Source: Spongospora subterranea
Lineage: Eukaryota; Endomyxa; Phytomyxea; Plasmodiophorida; Plasmodiophoridae
NCBI GenBank assembly: GCA_900404475.1
Contig: OUQQ01000253.1
Coordinates: 26,497 to 51,427 of the forward strand
DNA: 24,931 nt
Direction of reading: 5' to 3'
This document shows positions 9,924 through 18,850 of this stretch, in pieces. The translations under genes and the position numbers were made by a program. Under the pieces are notes generated by a model. The model was not told the origin of the DNA and did not search any database. It worked only from the letters and a program-made list of their open reading frames with translations. Every line of letters starts with the position of its first letter. The first letter of the stretch is position 1.

Positions 9924-12034
9924 ATGTCGACGATGCCGCTACCGTCGTCGCCTGAACTCTTGGCATCCCGTATCCCGCCACCCGAGTTTCCCACCGATGA
10001 CATGTATGAGCGCATGTGCCAGATCGGGCAAGGCACGTTCGGGTCAGGGACAATCCCGCCCTCGCCGTTTCCCGCAACTGACATCCCCCTGCCCAGAGTT
10101 GTGTACAAGGCGCGAGCCCCAGATGGATCATTGGTCGCTCTCAAAGCGGTTCGTGTTGACGATCAGCGTCATGGCGTACGTATCGTGTCCGTTATTTTTC
10201 CCACAGCGTTGTTAATGCTTCTGGCCCCTTCTTCTCGTTAGTTTTCGGTAACGTCGGTTCGTGAAATTCAAATCCTCCAAAGTCTGTGCCATGAAAATAT
10301 AATATCGATCACCGATGTTGTTGCTTCTAAAGGTTTCCCGATCCCATCCGTTCTTGTTCGCCAATTGATAATTGATTCATGATTTGTAGACGCGCATCTC
10401 GATAGAGCTAACGCTCATATATATGTCGTCTTTCCTTATCTAGAACATGACCTATCCGGTCTTTTAGACAATCCGGCGTAGGTAGCGTCGCCTTGTTATT
10501 TTGTCATCCGGACGTGCGATCTGACGTAGTTGCCCAGGTGTCGTATCACGCCGTCTGTGATCAAATGCTATTTCAAGCAGATCGTGACCGCGGTTGCGTA
10601 TCTGCACAGCAATCAGTATCTGCATCGGGATGTGAAATGTTCAAATATATTAATCAACAATGAAGGTTTGTTCCATGAGTTCTCCTTGTTTAGTTTCTCT
10701 GTTGGATTGTTTCTTCCATCGTTGCTAGTTTCTCAACTATTTTGACTGATGTTTTGGCTCGAATCAGGGATCGTTAAGCTTGCCGATTTTGGTCTTGCGC
10801 GTCCATTTCGATTGGACGGTGAACCCTATACCGGTGAGCTGAATATGATTTCTCAAAGCGGATGCTGATTTTTGCCTCAATCAATGCTGTAGATAAAGTC
10901 TGCACATTATGGTATCGTGCTCCTGGTCAGTATTTCACGGTAGTTCATCTGCGATGACGATCATGTCGTCTCGCAGCTCTGTCTGGATTCGTCTCACAAT
11001 TGTGTTCAATAGAGCTGCTATTCGGCGAGAAGAATTATGGTCCACCCCTCGATGTTTGGTCACTCGGGTAATATTCACCGTTTATCTTGGTTTGTCTTGA
11101 CAGTTCTATACCGAATTTTTGTTTGAAAATCTGTTTGGTCAGTTCACACAAATATGAAAAAAAAATGAATTGCTGTAATGTTTTCCACCAACAAAATAAT
11201 TCAATATCAATTTCTTGTCACATCCTTTGTTTCTATTGACAATGGGATGTAAGGTGTGTCTTTGGTGAAATGCTAACCCAAAGACCTTTGTTTCATGGAG
11301 CGACAGAACTCGATCAGATCGACCGAATATTTCGTCTTTGCGGGACGCCAACCGCATTACCGACCACCGGAGCCGTCGCGGTTCCTGCCACTCATTATCC
11401 TCGACAAGTCAAACGTAGTTTCGTCAAGGTTGTTGTCTTTTTGGGACCTCCAGCCCTTCTCTGAACTTTTTGCAGTACGGCTTGCAGGAGAGCGATTTAA
11501 TGGACAAAATTCTGGAGATGGATCCATCAAAACGAATCACAGCGGATGGGATATTACGCCATCCGTATTTCACTTCATCCCCTATCGCCCTGTTACCAGA
11601 ACAGGTACATCGATGATTTGAATTTTGACATTTTCTGACCAGATTGCGGTTCAGGTCCCGAAATTCGATCCCAGTAACGAGTTAAGCGCCGCAAAACGTA
11701 AAGGTCTGCCGTTACGATCGCGCCCAGGTTCTGACAAGCCAACAACTATTCCTGCATCGCTTGGCAAACGTCAACGATCGTCGTCACCGTCCAAGGCGCA
11801 GTCCAACAGTAAACGCCATAGTTATACCCATCGCAGGTTGTTTCCCACGCCTCAGTTCCCAGCAACAAGACGAGTAAACTTGGTTTTTTGTTCAGGTCGG
11901 CGAGCCCCCGTAACGGCAAAGCGAACGGGGATCATAGCCATCGACACCACCATTATCGCGATCGTAATGACTCGTCCACACATCGCACGTTCAGGAGTTC
12001 CACCGATGCCTCAGGCGAGAGGAGGAATAGGTGA
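9924..12034 (+). CDS. CDK9/CDK12-like cyclin-dependent protein kinase
   Basis: Ser/Thr kinase of about 431 residues in 12 exons: 9924-10042, 10097-10175, 10242-10332, 10390-10477, 10538-10665, 10768-10833, 10893-10925, 11013-11067, 11254-11428, 11476-11604, 11643-11836, 11896-12034. Visible features: Gly loop IGQGTFGVVYKA (34-45), Lys56 in VALK, C-helix motif FSVTSVREI (Glu74; PITALRE/PITAIRE in CDK9/CDK12), hinge VVFPYLEHDLSGLL, HRDVKCSN (Asp157), DFG (175-177), T-loop PYTDKVCTLWYRAPE (Thr190 is the likely activating phosphosite), DVWSLGCVFGEML, and C-lobe MDPSKRI. HDLxGLL, KCSN and YTxKVxTLWYR point to the transcriptional kinases that phosphorylate the RNA polymerase II CTD (CDK9, CDK12, yeast Ctk1/Bur1). 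Residues 322-431 form a basic, Ser/Arg/His-rich tail with an RSAS start, as in CDK12/13. The exon starting at 11643 could instead start at 11655. A cyclin K/T partner is expected elsewhere. Confidence 0.9.
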
Positions 12035-12345
12035 CATGAAGTCATTTCACACTACACTGCATATATTCTTTGGATAACCAAAACCAGCCTGTTAGACTAT
12101 AGACCATCGTCGCCTGTTCTTCCATTGTAGAATAGTTACTCAGGATTGTCGGCCTTCGTTGGGCAAACGAAGGCCACTATATTCAATGATGCATAACGAT
12201 CAACCGGATTTCTGTATTGTTCTTGGTTGAGCCGCCAACGTTTTGCTTTTGTGGACCTCCACCAAATCAAGAATATCGCAATGGCAAATTGATTTCCGAT
12301 CGGCACGCGCCCTGGTTTAATTTGAAAGCAGGCCCTGCGCTGACA
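12035..12345. other. Intergenic region, kinase to sulfatase-like gene
   Basis: About 311 bp. It contains a strong perfect hairpin (12151-12175, listed separately). Otherwise I see nothing in it beyond an open frame without a Met upstream of the next gene. Confidence 0.6.
12151..12175. other. Perfect 10-bp inverted repeat with 5-nt loop
   Basis: GGCCTTCGTT at 12151-12160 and its exact complement AACGAAGGCC at 12166-12175 are separated by GGGCA. In RNA it would fold into a 10-bp stem with six G-C pairs. It lies about 120 bp after the kinase stop codon, so it could be a 3' UTR structure of the kinase mRNA or a 5' element of the next gene. It lacks the conserved 16-nt shape of a histone mRNA stem-loop, and the neighbour is not a histone. 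Confidence 0.8.
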
Positions 12346-15300
12346 ATGTTGCGGCGGCGCGTCTCGTCTCATTACGATCACGTCGGCCGTGAACCGTCAA
12401 CCCCAACAGCGCGTCTCTCTCGCCGCTCCCGCATCGCTTGCAATGTCATCAATGTGGCTCTGGTGTTTTTCGGGTCGATGGCCTTCATCTCCTTGATCAT
12501 GACGACCAGCGTTCCTGATGTCTTGCTCCGAGGTCAACCGGTCCACGCTTGTCTAGGCCGGCTTGGCGTAATCGTGTCCCTTTTGCAGATCCCAGCAAGC
12601 CATGGCAAGGGGCTTTGGTACGTGGATCCGGGGAGTTGTTTCCCAAATCTCTGTACGCGTCTTCCGAGTTACGTGGAGGATCGTGTGAGGTCCATCCCCC
12701 CGCCGATATAGACTGGAAATTCGTCCTAGGATGGAAAACACCACCGCAGGTGAGTTCGCCAAGGGTTTTGCTGTGTCTATTCGACGGGAAGTGTGGTCAA
12801 ATTTCGTGTATATCAATATCTCGTGGGTCAATAATAATGGCGTGTTGCCTCAAAGTTCTGCTTATGACAAGATGTTTCACCATATATATATATATGAAAT
12901 GCTCAATTATTCGCAGGTCGTAATAATCCATTCTCCCATAGGCTATCTGCAACGCTGACGCCGGCAATGTCGCCCGCTTCACGGCGCACGGAACGCTGGA
13001 ACTGGACCATGACAAGTGTTCAGGGGGGATTACCATTCAAACCAAGGCCTTTGACGAGATCTCCATTCCATCCTCAGCCGTTCAAATCGACGTCCATGAC
13101 TATGAACAGGTCGGATCCTCATTCCTCGTTTTGTGGGAATCGTCATCGCTCCCCCCTTTAGGTCATCGTCAAATGCGTGAACACGGTCAACGATCGCTCC
13201 AGCGTTACCTACGATATCCTAACCCGTATCGTCAGGAACGCAACTCACGACATGTTCCTACGTCAGCAGCGCAAGCAGCATGTGGCGGCCCATCGCCGGG
13301 CCCCACATCTCAACCTCTTGCTGATTATGGTTGATTCGCTCTCACGCGAACATGCGCTACGCTCGCTCCCGTTGACACTGGATTTCCTGTCGTCGCGTCC
13401 CCGCTCCCAGTTCCTCGACTTCACCCGCTTCAACACCATCGGTCGCGGGACAAAACATAACTTCTCCCCAGTGTTCTTCGGTCGGAAATTATTTGCCTGG
13501 TAGCGTAAATGGCGACTACGCTGACTGGTAACATATATGCCCTTACAGGGAAAAGCGGGTCGGAATTCGCAGATGAAGAACCTGATGACCTACGAATCCC
13601 TACGCTGTTATCAATGTTCGAAGAGCGCGGGTTCGATACGGCCTACGCCGAAGAGGTTTCGATTGCCAATTCGACGATGACGCCAGCGTTAACGTAAGCT
13701 TAGGATTGCGCTGACAGTGAAGGTTCGATGGGGCGAATTCTGGGCCGGAAAGCGTTTGAGGATTACGATGAATCCGACCTGAAACAGTTCAAGGTCGCCG
13801 GTTTTGATTGTTCCGTTGCCCTCGATACTAACATTCGCTATTATCAACGTAGGCGCAAGTGGAGCAGTTAGCGCCACATACATTCGCCAACATATTCTGT
13901 CGAATCATGCCCTCAATGGGCGTGGGATCCTTCTTTGGTGAAGCGACTCGCGATCGTCTCTGTTTTGCAGGTCATCAATTTTAGCGTTCATCTCTTTACT
14001 GATTATCCCAAACATTGGAATCCGTTTCAAACGAGTTTTGGTTCATGATTTTCTGTGGACCAGGTTTAGCTAATAGAATAATGAAAAATCAGCTTCAAAC
14101 AAGTGATTCATTTACAACATTGTCGCCCGATTTTTCTGTTAACAGAGATTTCCAAAACTGACAAAGGAACCGGGGATTAGGCGATTTCATTCACAATCAC
14201 GTTTTGTCCTACTTGCGACAATTCCTCGGCAGCACTGATCGACAGACGGCCGGCTCCATAATCGTCTGGCAAAACAACGTCGCCCATGAAGCTAGCTACA
14301 CGCGGATCGCATCCCTGGATCGCGGCCTGAGCGAGAACCTGGCCGAAATCACCGCATCTGTCGACGATGTCGCCATTATCGTCATGGGCGATCACGGATT
14401 AGGATACGGTAAATGGTTTCGGAAATGTCATTCCATATTCTTATTCGTCATTGCCGCTCCAAATGATATTTTTCACGGTTCATGGGCTCTTTACGATCGA
14501 AATTTGTTGGGCAAATAATGAATGTTCATCACATTTGTTTGAAGAAGCTGTTGATTGCTCTTGAATAGGCGATATTGCCGATTCGGCCACTTTACAGTTT
14601 GAATATGATCTGCCGTCGCTGTTCATGAGTTTACCGGCGTCATTTACTGAGCGTCTTCCCCCATCATCGCTATCGAATCTGATCGCCAACCAACGGTCTG
14701 TCTCGCGCTCCACGGTCCCGCTCATGTGTCATCGTCATTCAAATCGTGTGTTTGCAGGAAACTAGTGACCGGGATGGATCTACATGCGACGTTGCTCGAT
14801 ATGGCTGATCTGGATAGTGCCGGATCACCTTCCGAATCTGGTAAAAACAACACCAAAGCATTTCGTTGAACGATATTGCTTCTGGGTGATAATTCAGCGC
14901 AGTGCTTTCCCTTTGTCTCATCCAACGCTGGTCAACGTTTTCAGGCATGAGTTTCCTTGGCGATTTGCCGGACAGGTCGTGTTCGGAGATTGGAATCCCG
15001 GCGTCCCGATGTTCCTGTGCCACGTTTGCCCGTGAAAACCTGGATGGAATGGTAACGTTCTCCACCGTTTGGACCAATGATAAAGGTGAAGAGCACTAAT
15101 CCCGATGTGTTCCATACCAGGTTTGGAAATCAGTCGCCCATAACCTGGTGAACGAGCTGGTTGGCGCCACGTCCTCGTTTCCGGAATGCCTCCCGCTGCA
15201 GTTAAAATCCGTCAAAGAGGTGCTCAAACACAATATTCCCAGCCACGTTCCATTTGTTGGCAGTTTCCTTATTCGTCATCGTAAAACGTTCATGGTTCCA

Positions 15301-16473
15301 AAGATTGTTTTGTGTTCCGAATCGTCGTGAGTTCGTCGCAGATTGGCTTAGGCGTCTGCTTCACTAGGTCCGACGAATCTCAGAGACCGAAGGCGACGTT
15401 GGAACCGAATACGAAGTGGACGTGTTGGTCGGTACTCAGCAGCGCCCAGCAATCGTGGAGAATTTCGTGTTCTCGCTGTCCAAACTCCCTTACTGGATTT
15501 CGGTATTTGTCCAAACATTTCCTTGTTTCTGAGTTGTCAAAATCGATATCGCCATAGATGACGGCGCCATCAACGTTTCAGCCCGTTAAACGGTTTTTCG
15601 TCGGCACCAAGTTCGACACTGAAACGCGATTATTCGGTGAGAACATGTTGGGAAATTCCTCCCAGAAAATCACTGATTAAATGGGATCACAGAGGACGAT
15701 GGGATCGTGTTTGGAATTCCCTCATCGATATGGATGGTGAGCGGGATACTGATTTAAAAATGATTTTACCTTCGAAGGGGAAATCAAACGGTTTATGGTT
15801 CTCAACCCGTTAAGATAGGTCGCTTGACGTTAATTTTGAAATCGTTTGCTATTACCGATCAACACCACAAAACACCATAATCTGAAATATCGACGATTTT
15901 GAGCCGAACTGTTCTGATAGGTTTTCCAATGGGAGACGTTGCCGACGGCGAAACCGGAAGATCCCAAGCGTGTTTTGGAGGCGATTCTGTCCAACAGCAC
16001 CGGTCATGCACAGGCAACATTCACACTTTACGTGACCGCTGATGTAAGCGTTGACAGATCAGGTTTTCCAACTGTGTTATGACCCCGGTTTGTAGTGGGA
16101 TACCTCGTGGCACGAACGCGATTTCGACGGGTTCGCTCTCGGCAACTACACAATCAAACTGAGAGATGTGGCGTCCGATACCGATTTGGCTCTGGCCGAG
16201 ATTACGTTTCTCCCAAAACCGACAACGACCGTGGCGATGGCGAACCCGACTTTCGACCGGTATTGGAAGATATCCAATACGATGAGAAGGTGGGGCGGGA
16301 TCGCCAGTCCGGCCGGAATCAGTGTTGATGAGCTTGGTTCAGGTCGCCGTTCGCCCCGTATATGGCGTGTATGCCACGTGGTGCACCAACAGATAAATGC
16401 ATCTGTGATATCCCGCCGACAAATTAAACCCATAAACAAATTTAATTCAGTAAAAATCGGAGGGAAAGTATGA
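12346..16473 (+). CDS. DUF229-family sulfatase/phosphatase-like type II membrane protein
   Basis: Alkaline-phosphatase-superfamily protein of the DUF229 type. Exons: 12346-12532, 12589-12749, 12942-13109, 13162-13480, 13549-13693, 13718-13793, 13853-13970, 14181-14408, 14569-14695, 14758-14840, 14945-15051, 15121-15246, 15368-15502, 15558-15636, 15693-15736, 15921-16043, 16096-about 16473; about 867 residues. A short basic N-terminus precedes one membrane helix (30-52, INVALVFFGSMAFISLI), so the catalytic part should face the Golgi/ER lumen or outside. LNLLLIMVDSLSREHA (222-237) matches the metal/nucleophile motif (GIDSxSR), and IVMGDHGLGYG (458-468) the second metal site. HEASYTRIASLD lies between, as in the family. 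LVTGMDLHATLLDMA and GMSFLGDLPDRSCSEIGIP are also family blocks. The ~250 residues after 15368 look like a beta-rich extension I do not recognise. The substrate is unknown. The 3' end is uncertain: the frame stays open to TGA at 16471-16473, but later residues look non-coding and splicing to exons at 16493-16548 and 16599 is possible. Confidence 0.82.
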
Positions 16474-16698
16474 TTCTTGACATTTTTCAGGACAAAACTG
16501 GTAAAATCGAAAAGTGGCTCAATCGACAGGATTTCCAGGTTGCATCATTTTTGTTGATGTTTTGGAGGTAGAGAACCTATCTCAGAATCAGTTTCGAAGC
16601 CATGCCGTACCGGCTTGAGTCTTGACACACTGCGCCAGACTTCAACACACCAACCACATGGGATATGGCGCTACGGATCTCGTCAAGTGCAAATTGCC
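16474..16698 (+). other. Sulfatase-like gene 3' end / USE1 5' region, unresolved
   Basis: The segment 16493-16548 is bounded by a good acceptor (TTTTTCAG) and a GT donor. It is open in two frames, one reading DKTGKIEKWLNRQDFQ. A second acceptor (GCGCCAG) ends at 16638, shortly before the USE1 ATG. Splicing 16043 or the exon at 16096 into these pieces gives several possible C-termini that I cannot separate. They may equally be 5' UTR exons of USE1. Confidence 0.3.
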
Positions 16699-17871
16699 AT
16701 GGACGCGGTCGGATGCGTGAATTTCGCGCGTCTGCTGGATCGCTGCTATGGGGTTGTGATCAGTGACGACCCTGCCAAGGTCGACGAGACACCGCATTTA
16801 CAGAAGGTCTGGCGACTTTCGTATTCCTTGATCGGTATCTGATTGCGAATTCGATGGCGTAGTGTGTGTTTTTACTGCAGAGCCAGCTTGAAATCCTGAC
16901 GAAGATGGAGGTTTTGCCCCGCCCCGTCGATCTGGATGAGTCTCGACGCCGACTGGCCTTTATTTGTGACGCCCTTCACATTGATTCGGCAAAGGCACCA
17001 ATCAATTCAGTAGAAAAACAAGCTAGACTGCGTACGCCTTATTATTATTTCATCATTCGAACTAAGGACCGTTTTCCTCGATTGGAATTGTTTCCCAAAT
17101 CCGTTGATTATTGCTGCTAAGTTTCAAACTTCGATATAAATATGGTTTTGTATCAGGTCATGAAAATCGTGCTTTCGTTCGGGAACGATCGGATCTGTTC
17201 GGGCCAAGCCGCCCATTTTCTTCATGTGTTGGCATTGCCTCCGTTGCGCCAGTAGAGAGCGAACTGGACCAAGTCAAGCCGCTATGTTCGCCCCCCGCAA
17301 CTGAAAGTGTCATGACAAAAAGGAGGAACGCCCCGGCTGTGAGCCTGTCCGAGGAGTCGTTGAAGCCACATCGATCCATGGCACAAGCGTCGTCGCCTGC
17401 TGTGGCCACAAAGGCGTCGATCGATGCAGAGCGCGAGAGACACGAGGAACTTGGTGGTATATTGGTCGACCTTTCTCAGCGCCTCATTCATCGTGTCACT
17501 GATATTGGCAAGCACCTCCGCCACGATAACAAGGTCAGTCTATGTTGAACGAGTTTCAAATTTTCGTTATTGGCTGTTTTCGATACTGGTCGTGTTTACA
17601 TTTTGCCATGTTCAGCGTGAAAACTTGTTCATGATTGCGCAAATGGAAAAGGCACTTATTTGTGTCTGGTGAACGGTTTTAGTTAATTGATGATGTTGGT
17701 GGTTTCTCGGGCGGGGCGGTGGAGGAAATCCGTCAACAGCAGAGCAGTCTCAAGAAGCATATTCGTGATTCGGCCTGGTGTGCATGCGGCACATACTGTC
17801 TATTGATTTGCGTCGCGATCTCCTTCATTCTCACCTACCTCCTCCTAAAACTATTTCCCAAACCGATCTGA
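16699..17871 (+). CDS. USE1: Use1-like SNARE (ER-Golgi retrograde transport)
   Basis: Tail-anchored Qc-type SNARE of the ER membrane, acting in fusion of Golgi-derived COPI vesicles with the ER together with Sec20, syntaxin 18/Ufe1 and Sec22. Exons 16699-16806, 16881-17031, 17157-17533, 17683-17871 give 274 residues (human USE1 has 259). The N-terminus VNFARLLDRCYGVV, then LPRPVDLDESRRRLAFICDAL, matches the helical N-domain of the family. RHENRAFVRERSDLFG corresponds to the conserved R-E-R-x-x-L-x-G stretch before the SNARE motif. ERHEELGGILVDLSQRLIHR...HDNKLIDDV is the SNARE-type coiled coil. The membrane anchor is YCLLICVAISFILTYLLLKL (249-268), followed by only six residues. Overall similarity is by pattern; the assignment rests on domain order and on the anchor at the extreme C-terminus. 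Confidence 0.82.
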
Positions 17872-18503
17872 CGGATATCTGTTGGGGTTCTCAAATAACG
17901 AGAGTTGCTATCGGTGTCCGCCATTGTTTCCCAGTCCTCCATATGAGATATTGTACTCTGCAATCCTTGTGTCTTTCCTATCAAGTCTATCCGGTCCATC
18001 ATCGGGCAGTTTGCCAAGTCTCAATACGGTTTTAATTTATATACGTGTGATCCAGCATTTTCATACAATCGTTTGTCGTTACACAAGTAATCGTAGGTTC
18101 CTTCCAGTTTTGATCGTGGCGGGTCTCCAAATTGAACTATGAAGAAGCCATTCCAGTTCTTGCAGTTTTAGCAATAATGATTTTCAAACTATCAGGGGAA
18201 GCACAAAGCTTGTACGGCAGCGCTATATTTGAAAAAACGGGCATGGTTTCGCCATTAGCACCTTTCGCCCAACCACGGAATGGCCTAGTTCATCAACTGG
18301 TCCGATACGACTATGTTTCCATTGGTTGAAGAACCTCAAACCTCACAGTTCTGTCGAAACTGTGTCGCATCGAGGCCATGAACGTGACCATCTGAAACGC
18401 GTTCTATCTGGAATATCAAGTTACCAACTACCAATGGAAGTATTGGTTATTGTAGTCGTAAAATGAGTTGCCGCTGCCTACATAATTTCAAAACACAAGT
18501 GTT
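17872..18503 (-). CDS. Unknown minus-strand coding-like exons, between USE1 and the WD40 gene
   Basis: Reading the minus strand, four short segments join in phase with GT-AG borders: 18403-18342, 18310-18262, 18222-18190 and 18136-18032. They end in TAA at 18034-18032. The last reads NLETRHDQNWKEPTITC and then DCMKMLDHTYIN; the second reads RIGPVDELGHSVVGRK. Introns would be 31, 39 and 53 nt. A possible start is ATG at 18391 (MVTFMASMRH), giving about 78 residues. They may instead be the 3' exons of the gene beginning at 18850. I do not recognise the product. Several competing splices are open, including a + strand frame at 18132-18329, so this is a tentative call. The stretch 17872-18031 shows nothing. 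Confidence 0.3.
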
Positions 18504-18850
18504 TTAAGTCCTTGATGAAAAATTCATGAAGAAATCTGCCTTGCCCGCTAATGGGACCTCGACCGATACTTCAACCTGATTTGCATAAAATGCCCGTTAT
18601 CTTGCACTGTTTGCAGGATCTTATAGTTGCACAAACGATGCTCTTCTGCATCAGTCAAGGGGATGGCGCAGCGCCCAATAAAATTTGTCCATTTCAGATA
18701 GACGTCATTGACATCCACAACAGTTTTGGGGTGGAATTTCGGCGTGGTTAATGGGGGCAGATCGACACCGTACCGATTATTGGCTGTCAATGATGGCTCC
18801 TGAGATGTGCGCTGATCAACGAGGGGCTGCTCGGGACCCTTCTCATCCAT
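18504..18850 (-). CDS. Hypothetical protein, antisense to the WD40 gene 5' end
   Basis: Minus-strand model in two exons, 18850-18608 and 18575-18504, with a 32-nt GT-AG intron; 104 residues, TAA at 18506-18504. It starts MDEKGPEQPLVDQRT and includes HPKTVVDVNDVYLKWTNFIG and AIPLTDAEEHRLCNYKI. After the intron it reads VEVSVEVPLAGKADFFMNF. Composition looks like a folded protein, unlike the opposite-strand readings here, but I recognise no family. The ATG lies inside exon 1 of the WD40 gene on the other strand, so either the two genes overlap head to head by up to 100 bp or one start is wrong. It may continue into the minus-strand exons to its left. Confidence 0.4.

Noticed and set aside
9817..10144. 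Minus-strand and alternative + strand ORFs over the kinase start
   Set aside because: The + strand frame from 9924 runs into the Gly loop and the catalytic lysine after one 54-bp intron; the others lead nowhere.
12882..12895. AT dinucleotide run
   Set aside because: A short simple repeat inside an intron of the sulfatase-like gene, without further structure.
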